This document shows positions 54,693 through 64,000 of a stretch of DNA of 64,000 nucleotides, piece after piece (the first letter of the stretch is position 1; the number at the start of each line of letters is the position of its first letter). The notes under the pieces were generated by a model. It worked only from the letters and a program-made list of their open reading frames with translations. It made no database searches and was not told where the DNA came from. A program made the translations under genes and the position numbers. Source of the stretch: Zopfochytrium polystomum (Eukaryota; Chytridiomycota; Chytridiomycetes; Chytridiales; Chytridiaceae). The DNA is taken from the NCBI GenBank assembly GCA_025765615.1, contig JAIVFJ010000032.1, positions 127,001 to 191,000 of the forward strand, in the 5' to 3' direction.

Positions 54693-55538
54693 TTATTGCA
54701 CCAGCGTCGTTGTGCCCAGCGCGGACCCAACCTTCTTGTATCCCAGCGGGATCGGCCTCTTTGGCGGAATCTGGTTGACCAGCCTCACGTCCACTAGCTC
54801 CTTCACCTTCATAATCAACCCCGCGTTCTTCTGCGTCACGCGCACCCACACCACCTGATGCCGCGTCGTCAGCCCCAGCTCGCGCACCGACGCGACCGTC
54901 TTCCCGGGCAGCCCGTTCGTGCCGCGCCGCAACGTCACCTGGTAGTACCGGTACGGCAGCCGGCTCACCGCCGCCGGCAGCGGCGCGTCCTGGTCCATCT
55001 TGGACGTCCCGCGCCCGGGCTTGTGCGTCAGCCGCGCACGGAACTTGCGGATCGTCATCGACGGGTGCGCGAACGTCGTCGGCAGTGGGACCGCCGTCTC
55101 GGTGTCCGTCAGGTACCGCTTCGCGATCTGCTGCTTGGCGCGCTTCCGCTGCACCGTGGCCGACGGCGGGAACGCCGCACGCGTGAAGCTGGCGGGGAGC
55201 GCCGCGGGTGCGGACGGCTTGGGCTTCGGGGCCGGCTTGCGCGCCGCCGCCGCCGCCGCCGCCGCCGCCGATGGAGGCTGCGGCGGGCGGTTGGCGGGGG
55301 CGGCGGCCGCGGCTGCGCGTTGCGGGGGCGGGGCGGCGAGCTGCTCGGCCGTCGGGGGCGTGGGGATTGGGATGGTGGGGGGCCGCTGGCGCAGGATGCG
55401 CGGGTACTGGGCGATCGCGGCCGCCGAGAAGGGCCGCGCGCCCGCGGCGGCGGCAGCAGCCATCGCCGTCGGCGCAGTCCTCGTCGTCGTCCAGATCGCC
55501 GCCGCCGCCGCTCTCGATATAAGGCGCTCCATCATCAT
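54693..55538 (-). CDS. Mitochondrial large-subunit ribosomal protein uL30m
   Basis: A single open frame of 281 residues from the first of three successive ATGs. The N-terminal about 55 residues (MMMERLISRAAAAAIW...RPFSAAAIAQYPR) look like a mitochondrial presequence. A long Pro/Ala-rich extension follows to about residue 125. The uL30 fold begins about residue 190: YYQVTLRRGTNGLPGKTVAS, VRELGLTTRHQVVWVRVTQK and NAGLIMKVKELVDVRLVN are diagnostic (R-S/G-x-x-G-x-P, LGL...H..V, G.I.KV..LV.V). A C-terminal IPLGYKKVGSALG tail ends it. The extension makes it more than twice the length of bacterial L30. It is divergent from the holocytochrome c synthase gene, with only about 175 bases between. Confidence 0.88.
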   Translation of the reverse strand: MMMERLISRAAAAAIWTTTRTAPTAMAAAAAAGARPFSAAAIAQYPRILRQRPPTIPIPTPPTAEQLAAPPPQRAAAAAAPANRPPQPPSAAAAAAAAARKPAPKPKPSAPAALPASFTRAAFPPSATVQRKRAKQQIAKRYLTDTETAVPLPTTFAHPSMTIRKFRARLTHKPGRGTSKMDQDAPLPAAVSRLPYRYYQVTLRRGTNGLPGKTVASVRELGLTTRHQVVWVRVTQKNAGLIMKVKELVDVRLVNQIPPKRPIPLGYKKVGSALGTTTLVQ

Positions 55539-55712
55539 CGCGATGTTCTCGTTGGTGCGCTCAGGTGCTGCTGACAAGACCTCTCTTTCTTCGCTTTCAC
55601 GGGTCGAACCTTGTCAGAGCAAGAGTCGGAACAGACAGACAGACAGCCAGACCGACCGACAGATAGAGCAGTGACCTCCTCCTCCGCCGATCCCCCCTCT
55701 CCTACGTACCCG

Positions 55713-56502
55713 ATGGCATCCTCGCCCATCACCAATCCACCAGTTGCACCACCGCAGACGGCGGTGGCGGCAGTGGCAGCGCCGCCCACCGACCCTCGCC
55801 TTCCCGAGGGCCACCCGCCCGTCCCGATCGGCCTGTCAAGCTCGTGCCCTTACTCGGCAGACAAAGACGACGCGATCATCAACCCGGACAACAAGATGCC
55901 CCCACCAAACCAGCAGATGGCCCCCGGCCAAAAGGTCCCGCTGTCCGTCGACCGAGAGGTCAGCTCCATACCCATGGCCGGCAAATTCGACGGCAAGAAC
56001 TGGATATACCCCTCGGAGCAGGTAAACGCCGCGCGGAATATTGGTTTTTTTTCGTGCTGTGACGTACCAAGATCGCGTAAATCCCCTTCCCGGCTGACTA
56101 AACCTGCTTTCCCCCCCCCCGTTCGCCTGCAGATGTTTTACAACGTGAGGGCTGGAACCTGCTTTTCTACTTTTCATTTAACAACCTTTCGAATTCAGGC
56201 CATGAAGCGGAAAAAACTGGAGCCCCCACGAGCGAGACATGGGCGTGGTCGTCCCGATCCACAATGCCGTCAACGAGGAATGCTGGCGGAGAATCCTCGA
56301 CTGGGAAGCCATGCACGAAACGTGAGCTCTGACACTCTCCGGGTTAGAACGATTCGCGGTCTCACACTTCCCCTCTCTCTCCTCTCTCCACACGTTCAGC
56401 GCCTGTAAAACCCCAAAGCTGTTACGGTTCGAAGGAAAGCCGCGGGACTACTCGCCGAAAGCGAGGCTTTGGAACCTGTTTGGGTGCGTGAACGCGTACC
56501 AT

Positions 56503-56540
<38 letters not shown>

Positions 56541-56781
56541 GTTTGGAGACATTTTTTGTTGACATTCCGACCCTGACAGATACCGGCTACCGTTTGACCG
56601 CCACGACTGGACCGTCGACCGATGCGGCGAAAAGGTCAAGTACGTCATTGACTTTTACGGAGGCGGAGAGGATCCCAATGGCGCGCCCGTGTCGTTCTTT
56701 TTGGACGTGAGGCCCGCCGTGAGCTTTGGCGGCGTCGTGGACCGGCTGCGCATGTTTTGGCGGACGGGCAGGTTCCAATAG
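55713..56781 (+). CDS. Holocytochrome c synthase (cytochrome c heme lyase)
   Basis: Five exons: 55713-56021, 56133-56144 (only 12 nt), 56199-56321, 56400-56483, 56580-56781; about 242 residues. It attaches heme to apocytochrome c at the mitochondrial inner membrane. Features: the heme-regulatory-type CP motif [34 protein letters not shown], then [72 protein letters not shown] and [14 protein letters not shown]. All match the family in order. In exon 3 the frame slips by +1 in the A6 run 56211-56216 between AMKRK and NWSPHERD; every other junction is in phase. As the enzyme is normally essential, a consensus error is the likelier cause. Intron 4 contains a long T run. Confidence 0.88.
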
Positions 56782-57848
56782 GTGGAGGAGGTTAGGGTTG
56801 GGGGGTCGTATTATCTTTTTTTTCTTCGATCAAAACAACACGTGAGTGTGTTGATCGAGCGTTGGCGCCACGGTTGCATTGAAGAACCCCCTCTGTGGAG
56901 GGCGGCCCAGCGGCAGTGGACAACCTCGGCTTTCCTTTCTCTCGCATATCCCCGATTCAACACAAGCCATTGAGATTTAAAAGGTGCACAACCTGTCCAA
57001 ACCGTATCTTTGGAAACCAAAATGTCCATGCAATTTCTCCGATTACCCCCCTTTCCTCCCACCCTACTCTCTGAGCGACGTCATTTTAATTTTTTATTTT
57101 TTTTATCATCATTCCTCCCCTGTCAATTCCGCCGACCGGTGAGGAGAAGTTCCTTCTTCTCGCGTCAAGTTGCATATGTTGCCAGGAGCAAACAAACCGG
57201 ATGTGGGTGGGATGGGACGCAAAAACATGTCACGCATTCGGCTTCATCGTGGTCGCTGAAATGCTCGCTTTCGTCAGTCGCGCGGGGCCGAGCCCCGCTG
57301 TCGGAAGACGGGCTCTGAAGAGGCTGAGGACCGTACCCCTTGCGCGACAGAAAGTGAGACAGAGGCGTCGGGGTCGCGTCCATTTCGATGGCGATGTGCC
57401 CTCAACTATACAAAACAAACAAACAAACAAACAAAAAAAAAAAAAAAAGAAGAAGAAGAAGAAGAAGAAGAAGAAGAAGCTCACGTGGAACCCTTCCTTC
57501 CACCACGGTCCGGTCCAGAAGTCCATAATAATAAACACACATAAATCCACACTTCCGCCGTCTGTTGGGATGGGTGGTGGGACGGAGAGCTGCCGTCCCT
57601 TGTCAAACCCGCTCGCGCCCCAACGTTCCGGACAATCAATCCACCTGCGCTCACTCACTCACTCCGCGGTACAAAAAGTTTCCAGCGATGGAGGAACAAA
57701 AAGAAAGAGAGAGAGAGACGAGCAGAGAGGGCGGGCACCCAAGCACCGCCACCACCATCAGCTTCGGCTCAACTCTGCAATCTTTAGAAGGAAAGCAAAG
57801 AAGAAGAAGAAGAAGAAGAAGAAGAAGAAGGAGCGCAAAAACCTGCAG
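56782..57848. other. Spacer upstream of the hydroxylase gene
   Basis: AAG repeats at 57450-57479 and about 57796-57830 and an A run near 57431-57448. No separate gene supported. Confidence 0.45.
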
Positions 57849-59029
57849 ATGACCTATCCAGACGACCCCGCCCACAGCCACCGCGCCCACCAAGACGCGT
57901 CCCTTGTTTCACCTTCCACCCCCACTGCCTTTGCCGAGGCCAACGGCGCCGTCCCCGCTGCCTCGTCATCGTCGCTCGCCGCCTTTGCCATCGCCATAGC
58001 CACTGGCAGCCCCTCGTCCCCCATCGAAGTCGCCCTCGCAGCCCTCTCCGGCTACATCACGGTCAGCACCGGCGACCTGCTGCCCTTCCCCGTCACGCTG
58101 TTCCTCCTCCGCTTCCTCCTCGCCCTCGCCTCCCGCTTCGTCGCGTCCGTCGCCGTCACCGAGCTCCAGATGCGCGTCTTTGCCTGGCTGTACCGCCGCG
58201 GCGTGCTCTCCCGCTACCAGGAGGACTTGCCCACCGGCCGGAACCTCGCGGACTTTGTCGTCGGCCAGTCGGCCGTCGTCGCGGCCCTGACAGCGTACGC
58301 CGTCGCGAGGCAGGATGACTTGGCGGGGCGGACCGTGTTCGATGTCGACGTTGTGCAGGTGCTCGTGTGGCAGATGGTGCTGTTTGCCGTCATGGATGTG
58401 TGGTACTACTTTGGACATCGGCTGATGCGTACGTAACCATCAATCCTTGCACCTCATTTGCTCACACCACTTTTCCGTTCTCCACCCCTTTCCCACGTGA
58501 AAATCAACCCCGCCCAGACAAGAACAAGTTCCTCTGGAACAACGTCCACCACAAGCACCACCTCCAAAAGAACATCAACGTCTACACCACCTCCTACGCC
58601 ACCGCCACCGAAAACCTCCTCCTCATCGTCCCGCCCCTCCTCCTCTTCACCTACCTCTTCGAACGCGCCCACCCCGACGTGTACAACGCCACCACCTTCG
58701 CCGCCTGCGTCGCCTCGCAGTTCCTCGTCCTCTCCGTCGGTCACTCCGGCTTCAAGCACCACCCGATCCTCTTCGCCGTCCCGTTCCCGCCGGCCCTGAC
58801 CCACCTCCTGCCCCACGCCGTCGGCCTGGGGCTCAGGACGCAGGACCACGAGATGCACCACGTGTACCCCCTGTGCAACTACGCCCTCAACTTTTCGCTG
58901 TGGGATTACGTCTTGGGGTCCCACAGGGATATCGAGGAGCTGCAGGCGTTCAAAAAGACAAAAAGCGAGGCGACGAAGGCGGGAACGCCCGAGGCCGCGC
59001 GGAGGTCGTCCAAGAAGAAGGAAGAGTGA
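57849..59029 (+). CDS. Fatty-acid hydroxylase / sterol desaturase superfamily protein
   Basis: Exons 57849-58428 and 58518-59029 join at ATGC/GTACGT...CCCAG/AC to 363 residues. Several hydrophobic segments precede the di-iron histidine boxes: FGHRLMH (completed across the splice junction), NNVHHKHH, and the last box QDHEMHHVYP; HSGFKHHP adds further histidines. These are the signatures of the ERG3/ERG25/SUR2-type superfamily of ER membrane oxygenases acting on sterols or sphingoid bases. The particular substrate cannot be read from the sequence. The C-terminus is Lys-rich, ending SSKKKEE, compatible with a KKxx-like ER retrieval signal. Confidence 0.87.
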
Positions 59030-60389
59030 AGGAGGGCGTAGGTTGGCAGAGGTTGAGGTTGGGGGGGAAGGATGCCGCCGACGGTCAATGCGCAGACTTG
59101 AGGGTTGGGGTGAGTCTGAGTGTGAAGGACAAAAAAATTATTGCTGTACCAGTTTAACCCTTTATTTGGGATCCTCAATTTTGTCTCTCGCCTCCGCTAA
59201 CGCGCGGAAGTTTTTTGGAATTTATAATTGAAGTTGAACTCCCCACAAGCCGACAGTGCGTGCCGGTCCACTCGGATTGAGGATCGAGGGTGGCGGCGTT
59301 TTTGCCGGTCGTTGCCGGTCCCCCGCAATCAGTGGAGATCCGTTCTGGAAAATTCGGGTCAAAATTGAGCATCCCAATTATTCCCTAACGCCTACTGCTA
59401 GACGAAGTGGCACGAAGCCCGGCTTCCCAAGCGATTATCAGGCAGTTCTTGTTCTTCAAAATACTTTGCGAGTGCCGACTACGGTCCTCATGCAATTGTA
59501 GTGGAGGCAATAAATCTCAGCACACGCTTACAAAGAAAAAAAAAAACGAAAAAAAAAAAAAAAAACAGCTGTGTACTTTTTCGTTAACAAGAAAAAAACA
59601 AAAAAATTGTTTCTCAAACCCTTTGGCACAGTTTACAGTGGTAGTGTTTTTGGAACGTTTCGTCGTTTGCGAACCGACACTCCTGATAATCTGGTGCAGC
59701 GACAGGTACCCTTTGGATGAGACATCCCCATCGCCTCGTGCCCCTTCCGTGTGCAATCTACATCCAGTTCCTACTTCTGGGATAAAACTTACCGTCGATA
59801 TATTTTTTTTTTGGTTTCTTAAACAATTCGCTAACGGCCAGAAGCTGATCCTCCAAACGTGCCAGCCTTACGATTGATGGCAACATATGAACCTGATCCA
59901 TGGGAATTACTATACGTGGAGAATATGTCGCTTGAAACAATCTCTGTGTCGTACTGCTTTTTCCCATCTCTTTCTTTGGGGGGCACCAAAAGTTACAGGA
60001 AGAGAGATGGCTGAGCCTGGAGCACTGGAGCCTTGCACGCACGTGCAGTCTGTCACCACTAGCATACTCAATATTGGGGGTATGGTTGGCTGCGAGGGCG
60101 CTGGAATGCTGGACACAGACGGGCAATGGCGCTATCCTGGACGGCGGCACTGGCGGAAGAGAATGGTGACAAGGCAGCCCTGGGAATATGACAGATCACG
60201 TGTTTATTAAGAGAAAGTACTTCACAGAGACAACTGTGCAGATTTTTGTGTGCAAATCCAAAAAAGGCCTTGTGTTCGGTTTTGAAGAGTAACCAAAAAA
60301 GGAACCGATGTCGATGTCTGTCTTGCTTTGCCCCATCCCGATCTGGAATGTCTACCCTGTCTTTCGTCTCTTTCTGTTCAGAACTTTTG
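59030..60389. other. Spacer, nothing recognised
   Basis: A-rich run near 59535-59567. Frames at 59758-60150 and 59887-60210 overlap on opposite strands and match nothing known. Confidence 0.4.
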
Positions 60390-61730
60390 ATGCATCTGGA
60401 GGAGCAGTCGCAGTCTGCGGCGGCGCAGGGAGCGCGGCCGGCGATGTCGTCGCCGGCCGGCTCCGAGTCATTCGCGCCGACCGAGAAGAACTCGTCGAGG
60501 GCGACGGTCCCCGCGCCTGAGAGCGCGACGTCGCTCTCGGCCGGCGTCCCGTCGATCAGGTTCGACTACCCGCCCTCCTCTTTCGTCATGGGGTCGGGCC
60601 GCCCGCTTTCCGAGTCGCTTTCGTTCAACCCGTCCCAGGAGACGGCGGCGGCGGCGGATTTCTACACCTTTCCCGACGCGGTTGATCAGGACAAGCTTGC
60701 TCCGAAAGGCGGAGAGAAGAAGAAAGGCACTGGCGTATTTGCCTTCCTTTTACGTCGTTAGTTCAGATGCTGAAGTGGAAATTACCAACTTTTTTTATTC
60801 CTTTTTGCACACGTATGTGAAAGGTCTATCGCGGCTTTGGCTGATCGTCTTGATCGTCGGTGCGATCGTGCTGGCGGCGATCGTCGTCGGCGTCGCGGTC
60901 GCCGTGACCAACTCGAACAAATCGACCGGCTCCAACGTCGCGACAGTCACTCAGACGGACGACACCGGCTCGCCCGGGCTTTCCTCTGCGTCTTCACGAA
61001 CCGGCCCGGCCTCAAGCGGATCTTCATCGTCTTTAGCCACTGGAGGATCCTCCGGCGCGTCGAACCCTTCGCTTCAGACTTCTGGTCAAGGCTCACAGCA
61101 ACCAACCGCAACGGGGCAACCCGCGACCGCTCAGCCGACGGGTCAGCCGACCGAGCAAGCCACAACACAGCAACCACCGTCTCAACCAACAACAACGACC
61201 ACCCCGCCCCCTCAACCCACGACAACATCGCAGCCGCCCGCTCAAAACAAGTTCCAAATCCGTCAGCGCGGCACAAGCAATTGCGTTGCCGGAAGCGCGT
61301 ACGAAGCGTGCGAGTCCAGTCCCGGCGCGTCCAGCAATCAAGTCTTTACCAACGAGCAAAGGCTCTGGAAGCAGGCCTCGTCCGGAAAGTGCCTATACAC
61401 ATTTACGCATACCTCGGATGTGAGTCCAACGCTTAGACTCTGTCTCTCTTCTCACGCCAACTTTTTCCTTCTTCTTATTGAATTTTTTCTTTTACTTTCT
61501 CTTGCCTGGGGCGGCTGGCTGATGAACGTTTTTCTCCGGTTCGGTTTTTATTGCATCTGGATCATTCTCAGCCCATCGTGCTTGATGACTGCCGCGTCAA
61601 TGACTTCTATCAGACGCTCACTTACGGGAGTGACGGAACCATTCACGACGGAACCGGCTACTGCGTTACTTCAAACCTCCGGGTGTCGGGTTCCGGATGC
61701 GGAACTTTTGATTTGTTGGCGGTTTCTTGA
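60390..61730 (+). CDS. Single-pass membrane protein with Ser/Thr/Pro stalk and ricin-B-like C-terminal domain (copy 1)
   Basis: Exons 60390-60726, 60824-61419 and 61572-61730 give 363 residues. The N-terminal about 112 residues are hydrophilic, Ser/Ala-rich and end in a Lys cluster (cytosolic side). A membrane helix LIVLIVGAIVLAAIVVGVAV follows. Next is a Ser/Thr/Gln/Pro stalk of about 110 residues with QPTGQPTEQ-type repeats, likely O-glycosylated. The last about 110 residues resemble part of a ricin-type beta-trefoil: KFQIRQRGTSNCVAG, LWKQASSGKCLYTF, VLDDC, DGTIHDGTGYCV, ending GTFDLLAVS. This suggests a cell-surface carbohydrate-binding protein. The first intron requires a GC donor (AAAG/GCACTG). 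A paralogue lies at 63255 on the opposite strand. Confidence 0.7.
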
Positions 61731-62047
61731 GTTTTGTATTTTGTTCTTTGCGAGAGCAGTTCTTTGGACGGGACCCCACTATCTGGACGGGGCCATCTTT
61801 TGTGCCGTCCTTGTGTTTTTTTGACTCTCGACGCCAGCTGTTTACCCCCCTTCCCCCGCTTTCACTTCCAGGGGCGGGATCTTTGTTCGTTTGCGTGAGA
61901 GAACGGTAGCAGCGCCTTTGTTGCGGAGAGACATCGACACAGGGAGCCAATGAAAAAACCTGTTAACCCGAAAACAAGAAAAACAAGTCAAAAGAGGGAA
62001 GGAACAGAAGAAAAAATTAATTTTTTTTTCTGCTCCACGCACAAGAA
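61731..62047. other. Spacer
   Basis: The 3' flank of the ricin-B-like copy 1 and 5' flank of the PPxY protein; nothing else seen. Confidence 0.4.
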
Positions 62048-62938
62048 ATGGAAGACAGCCCCGCGCCTCCTCACCTCACCCGGAGCGGCAGCAGCAGCCG
62101 CCCGCCGCCGCCCGCTGATGCCGAGGTCGTCGATCACGGCTCCATCGTGTCCGATCCGCCGTCCTACAAGAGCCGCGCAAACGACTCGCTGCATTCCTCA
62201 TCGCTGTCGGCGTCGTCGTCGTCGTTGATCGCCAAAGACGGCAGCAAGAAACAACACCCTGCAACAGCAACAACAACAGGCAGCAGCAGCGCAAACGCCG
62301 TGCTGCGCACCGTCCACGTCCCCATGGCCCCCGTCGCCCCGACCTCCTTCCTCCCCCACCACAACCACAACAACAACACCGCCGCCGCCGCCAACATGGA
62401 CAGCAACAGCGCGAGCACCCGCAAGATCGGCATGATCCGCCTGCCCTCGCTGTCCCACCAGCAACGTGTCCTCGACGGCAAGGCGCCGCCGCCGTCAACG
62501 ACCGCGACCCGCCTGCCGTCCGTGCCGCTCCCCGGCTCAGACTTTGCCGCGCCGCCCCCTTACGACTCGGGCATGCTCGTGCCGTCGACAACGACAGCAA
62601 CAACAGCCACACCAGCAACAGCGACGGCGACGAGTGACGCCGCCGCCGCCGTTGGCGTCGTCCTCGCTGATCTGACTGCGGAGCCCGCTGCCGCCGTCGC
62701 CGCAGCCGCAGAGACCGTCACGCTCGAGGCCACGTATCCGCCGTCTCCGTCCGAGGACAGCAAGGACGATCTGTTCACGTACCCGCCCACCCCCGACGAC
62801 GAGGAGGCGATCGTCCTGCCCGCCGCAAGTGCCGGCAGCGGGGACGCCGCCGACGGCGGCGATGACTCGTTCTCGTTCCCGCCCGCGGATCTCGCCGAGA
62901 TGCGGCGGGTGGCGTCGATGAAGCGGCCGCCGCTGTAA
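62048..62938 (+). CDS. Disordered protein with PPxY motifs
   Basis: An intronless frame of 296 residues starting MEDSPAPPHLTRSGSSSRPP. It is Ala/Ser/Thr/Pro-rich throughout, with no globular domain or membrane segment. Two PPxY motifs (DPPSYK near residue 38 and APPPYD near 172) are recognition sites for WW-domain proteins such as Rsp5/Nedd4 ubiquitin ligases. Later acidic PP(S/T)P repeats (TYPPSPSEDSKDD, TYPPTPDDEE) and a closing FSFPPADLAEMRRVASMKRP look like a short conserved tail. An adaptor or substrate role in ubiquitylation is possible, but that is inference. Low complexity lowers certainty that it is a gene, though the frame is long and has an own ATG. Confidence 0.6.
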   Translation: MEDSPAPPHLTRSGSSSRPPPPADAEVVDHGSIVSDPPSYKSRANDSLHSSSLSASSSSLIAKDGSKKQHPATATTTGSSSANAVLRTVHVPMAPVAPTSFLPHHNHNNNTAAAANMDSNSASTRKIGMIRLPSLSHQQRVLDGKAPPPSTTATRLPSVPLPGSDFAAPPPYDSGMLVPSTTTATTATPATATATSDAAAAVGVVLADLTAEPAAAVAAAAETVTLEATYPPSPSEDSKDDLFTYPPTPDDEEAIVLPAASAGSGDAADGGDDSFSFPPADLAEMRRVASMKRPPL

Positions 62939-63254
62939 GAGCGTTAGAGCGTAGAGGGGTCAGCGCGCAAGCGGGGAAATAAAACTTTTTTTGCGACTCA
63001 TGAATGAACCCAACGAGCAAATCAATGGGTCGTGCAAAACCCAGTGGCGCGAAAGACGAAGAGACGTGGTTTGGTTATTACACATCCGGAAGAGGCTCTG
63101 TCATATGAATTTCTTCTCAAACCCCGCCATTCCATTCTGCCCCTCCCACATAGATAGAAACAGCTCTCGTTCAGCCGCAACAATCTACCAGAGGGAAGCG
63201 TATTTCGTTCGAAGTCGCTGCAGTCAAGGATAACGCGGTACAACAACAACAAGC
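62939..63254. other. Spacer between the PPxY gene and ricin-B-like copy 2 (convergent)
   Basis: Presumed 3' flanks; nothing else recognised. Confidence 0.4.
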
Positions 63255-64000
63255 TCAAGAAACAGCCAGCAAATCGAAAGAACCGCAAGACGTCCCGTCA
63301 AGTGGTATTTGGAGGCTCGAAGAAACGCACCGTTTGGAAAGATTGTCGCGCATGCTTCCGTCACCCCCGATAGTGAGCTGCTGGAAAGGGTTGTTGCTAT
63401 CGCAGTCATCAACAGAGATAGGCTGAGAATCAGAAGATTTAGCAGACGCCCCACCCGGCCGCACAGGAACAAAAATGAAAACAGTTAGCGTTTAAAAGAA
63501 GTAAAGCATCTTGAAACTTAGACTAACCGTCACGTAGGATGCGGGATACGTGGAGAGGCACTTTCCCGACGAAGCCTGCTTCCAGTGCTCCTCTCCCTGC
63601 TGGGCAAAGATTTGATTGCCGGACCCGCCGGACCCGGACTCGCACGCTTCGAACGTCCCGCCCGCCACGCAGCTGTTCGTGCCGCGCAGGCGGATTCGGA
63701 ACTTACTTTCTGCCGGTGGGGGAGGCTGGTTTGTTGTCGTGGGTTGAGGCGGCGGCGGGGCGGTCGTTGTTGTCGCTTGAGGCGGTGGTGTCTGAGTCGT
63801 CGGTTGCGCGGTCGGCTGCGCAGTCGGCTGCGCGGTCGGCTGGCCCGTCGGCTGAGCGGTGTTGGGTTGTCTTGTAGGCTGCGCGGTGGGTTGCTGTGTT
63901 CCTTGAGCAGAAGTTTGCGGCGAAGAGTTGGTGGCACCGGAGGATCCTCCCGCGGCCAAAGACGATGAGGATCCGCTTGAGGCCGGGCCAGTTCGTGAAG
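63255..64000 (-). CDS. Ricin-B-like C-terminal domain protein, copy 2 (partial, runs off right edge)
   Basis: The last exon is 63255-63422 and the preceding one runs from about 63528 to beyond 64000. The visible protein is the Ser/Gly region, a stalk of QPTAQPTAQPT-type repeats and PPPPQPTTTNQPPPP. Then comes the same C-terminal domain as copy 1: KFRIRLRGTNSCVAGGTFEA, EHWKQASSGKCLSTY, ISVDDC, GDGSMRDNLSKRCV, ending GSFDLLAVS. The penultimate donor is GTTAGT (or GTGACG six bases upstream). The membrane helix and N-terminus lie outside the window. The intron position inside the domain is the same as in copy 1, confirming paralogy. Confidence 0.7.

Noticed and set aside
1..64000. CRISPR array, operon, phage or bacterial defence system
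   Set aside because: No spaced direct repeats of CRISPR type; intron-containing, eukaryotic genes throughout.

Overview
The window is eukaryotic nuclear DNA, most likely from a zoosporic (chytrid-type) fungus; that assignment is inference. The supports are GC-rich exons split by short introns of about 45-180 nt, a stand-alone fungal-type GAR transformylase (ADE8), a holocytochrome c synthase, two nuclear genes for mitochondrial ribosomal proteins (bL35m, uL30m), ankyrin proteins with WW..SGL.L.Y units, and many microsatellites and A/T runs in introns and spacers.

Left part (1-18.3 kb): a PAN/apple-like cysteine-rich protein gene runs off the left edge. It is followed by an eight-exon SAM methyltransferase, a Cys/His motif protein, a decayed Ty1/copia element abutting the broken 3' end of an acyl-CoA synthetase gene, bL35m, and a small secreted Gly/His-rich protein with an acidic tail. 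A 3.4 kb gene-poor stretch contains a cluster of about 50-nt double-hairpin repeats. A secreted tandem SnoaL-like protein and ADE8 close this part.

Centre (18.9-45.8 kb): six genes (at 18.9, 21.0, 23.3, 33.4, 38.1 and 43.6 kb) belong to one divergent family of predicted seven-pass membrane proteins. All share four-exon structure with intron phases 1-2-2, a long Pro/Ser-rich loop between TM5 and TM6, and (in five) a short N-terminal cysteine-containing segment. A seventh seven-pass gene at 27.5 kb has a different structure. The layout resembles a GPCR-like receptor, but no known family was recognised; this is the most novel content of the window. Between them lie a 620-bp Tc1/mariner-type MITE with long terminal inverted repeats, tRNA-Asn (with intron), tRNA-Gly and an MDR-type oxidoreductase.

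Right part (46-64 kb): an Ohr/OsmC peroxidase, an ankyrin protein, a second Cys/His motif protein, an alpha/beta hydrolase, uL30m, holocytochrome c synthase, a fatty-acid hydroxylase/sterol desaturase-type enzyme, and two inward-facing paralogues of a transmembrane protein with a ricin-B-like C-terminal domain. A disordered PPxY-containing protein sits between the last two.

Two cross-cutting observations: several otherwise intact genes, including the presumably essential holocytochrome c synthase, carry single-base frameshifts, mostly in homopolymers, which points to consensus errors; and at least four introns are best explained by GC-AG splicing. Exon boundaries were worked out by hand from reading-frame continuity, GT/GC-AG sites and paralogue comparison, without transcript data.
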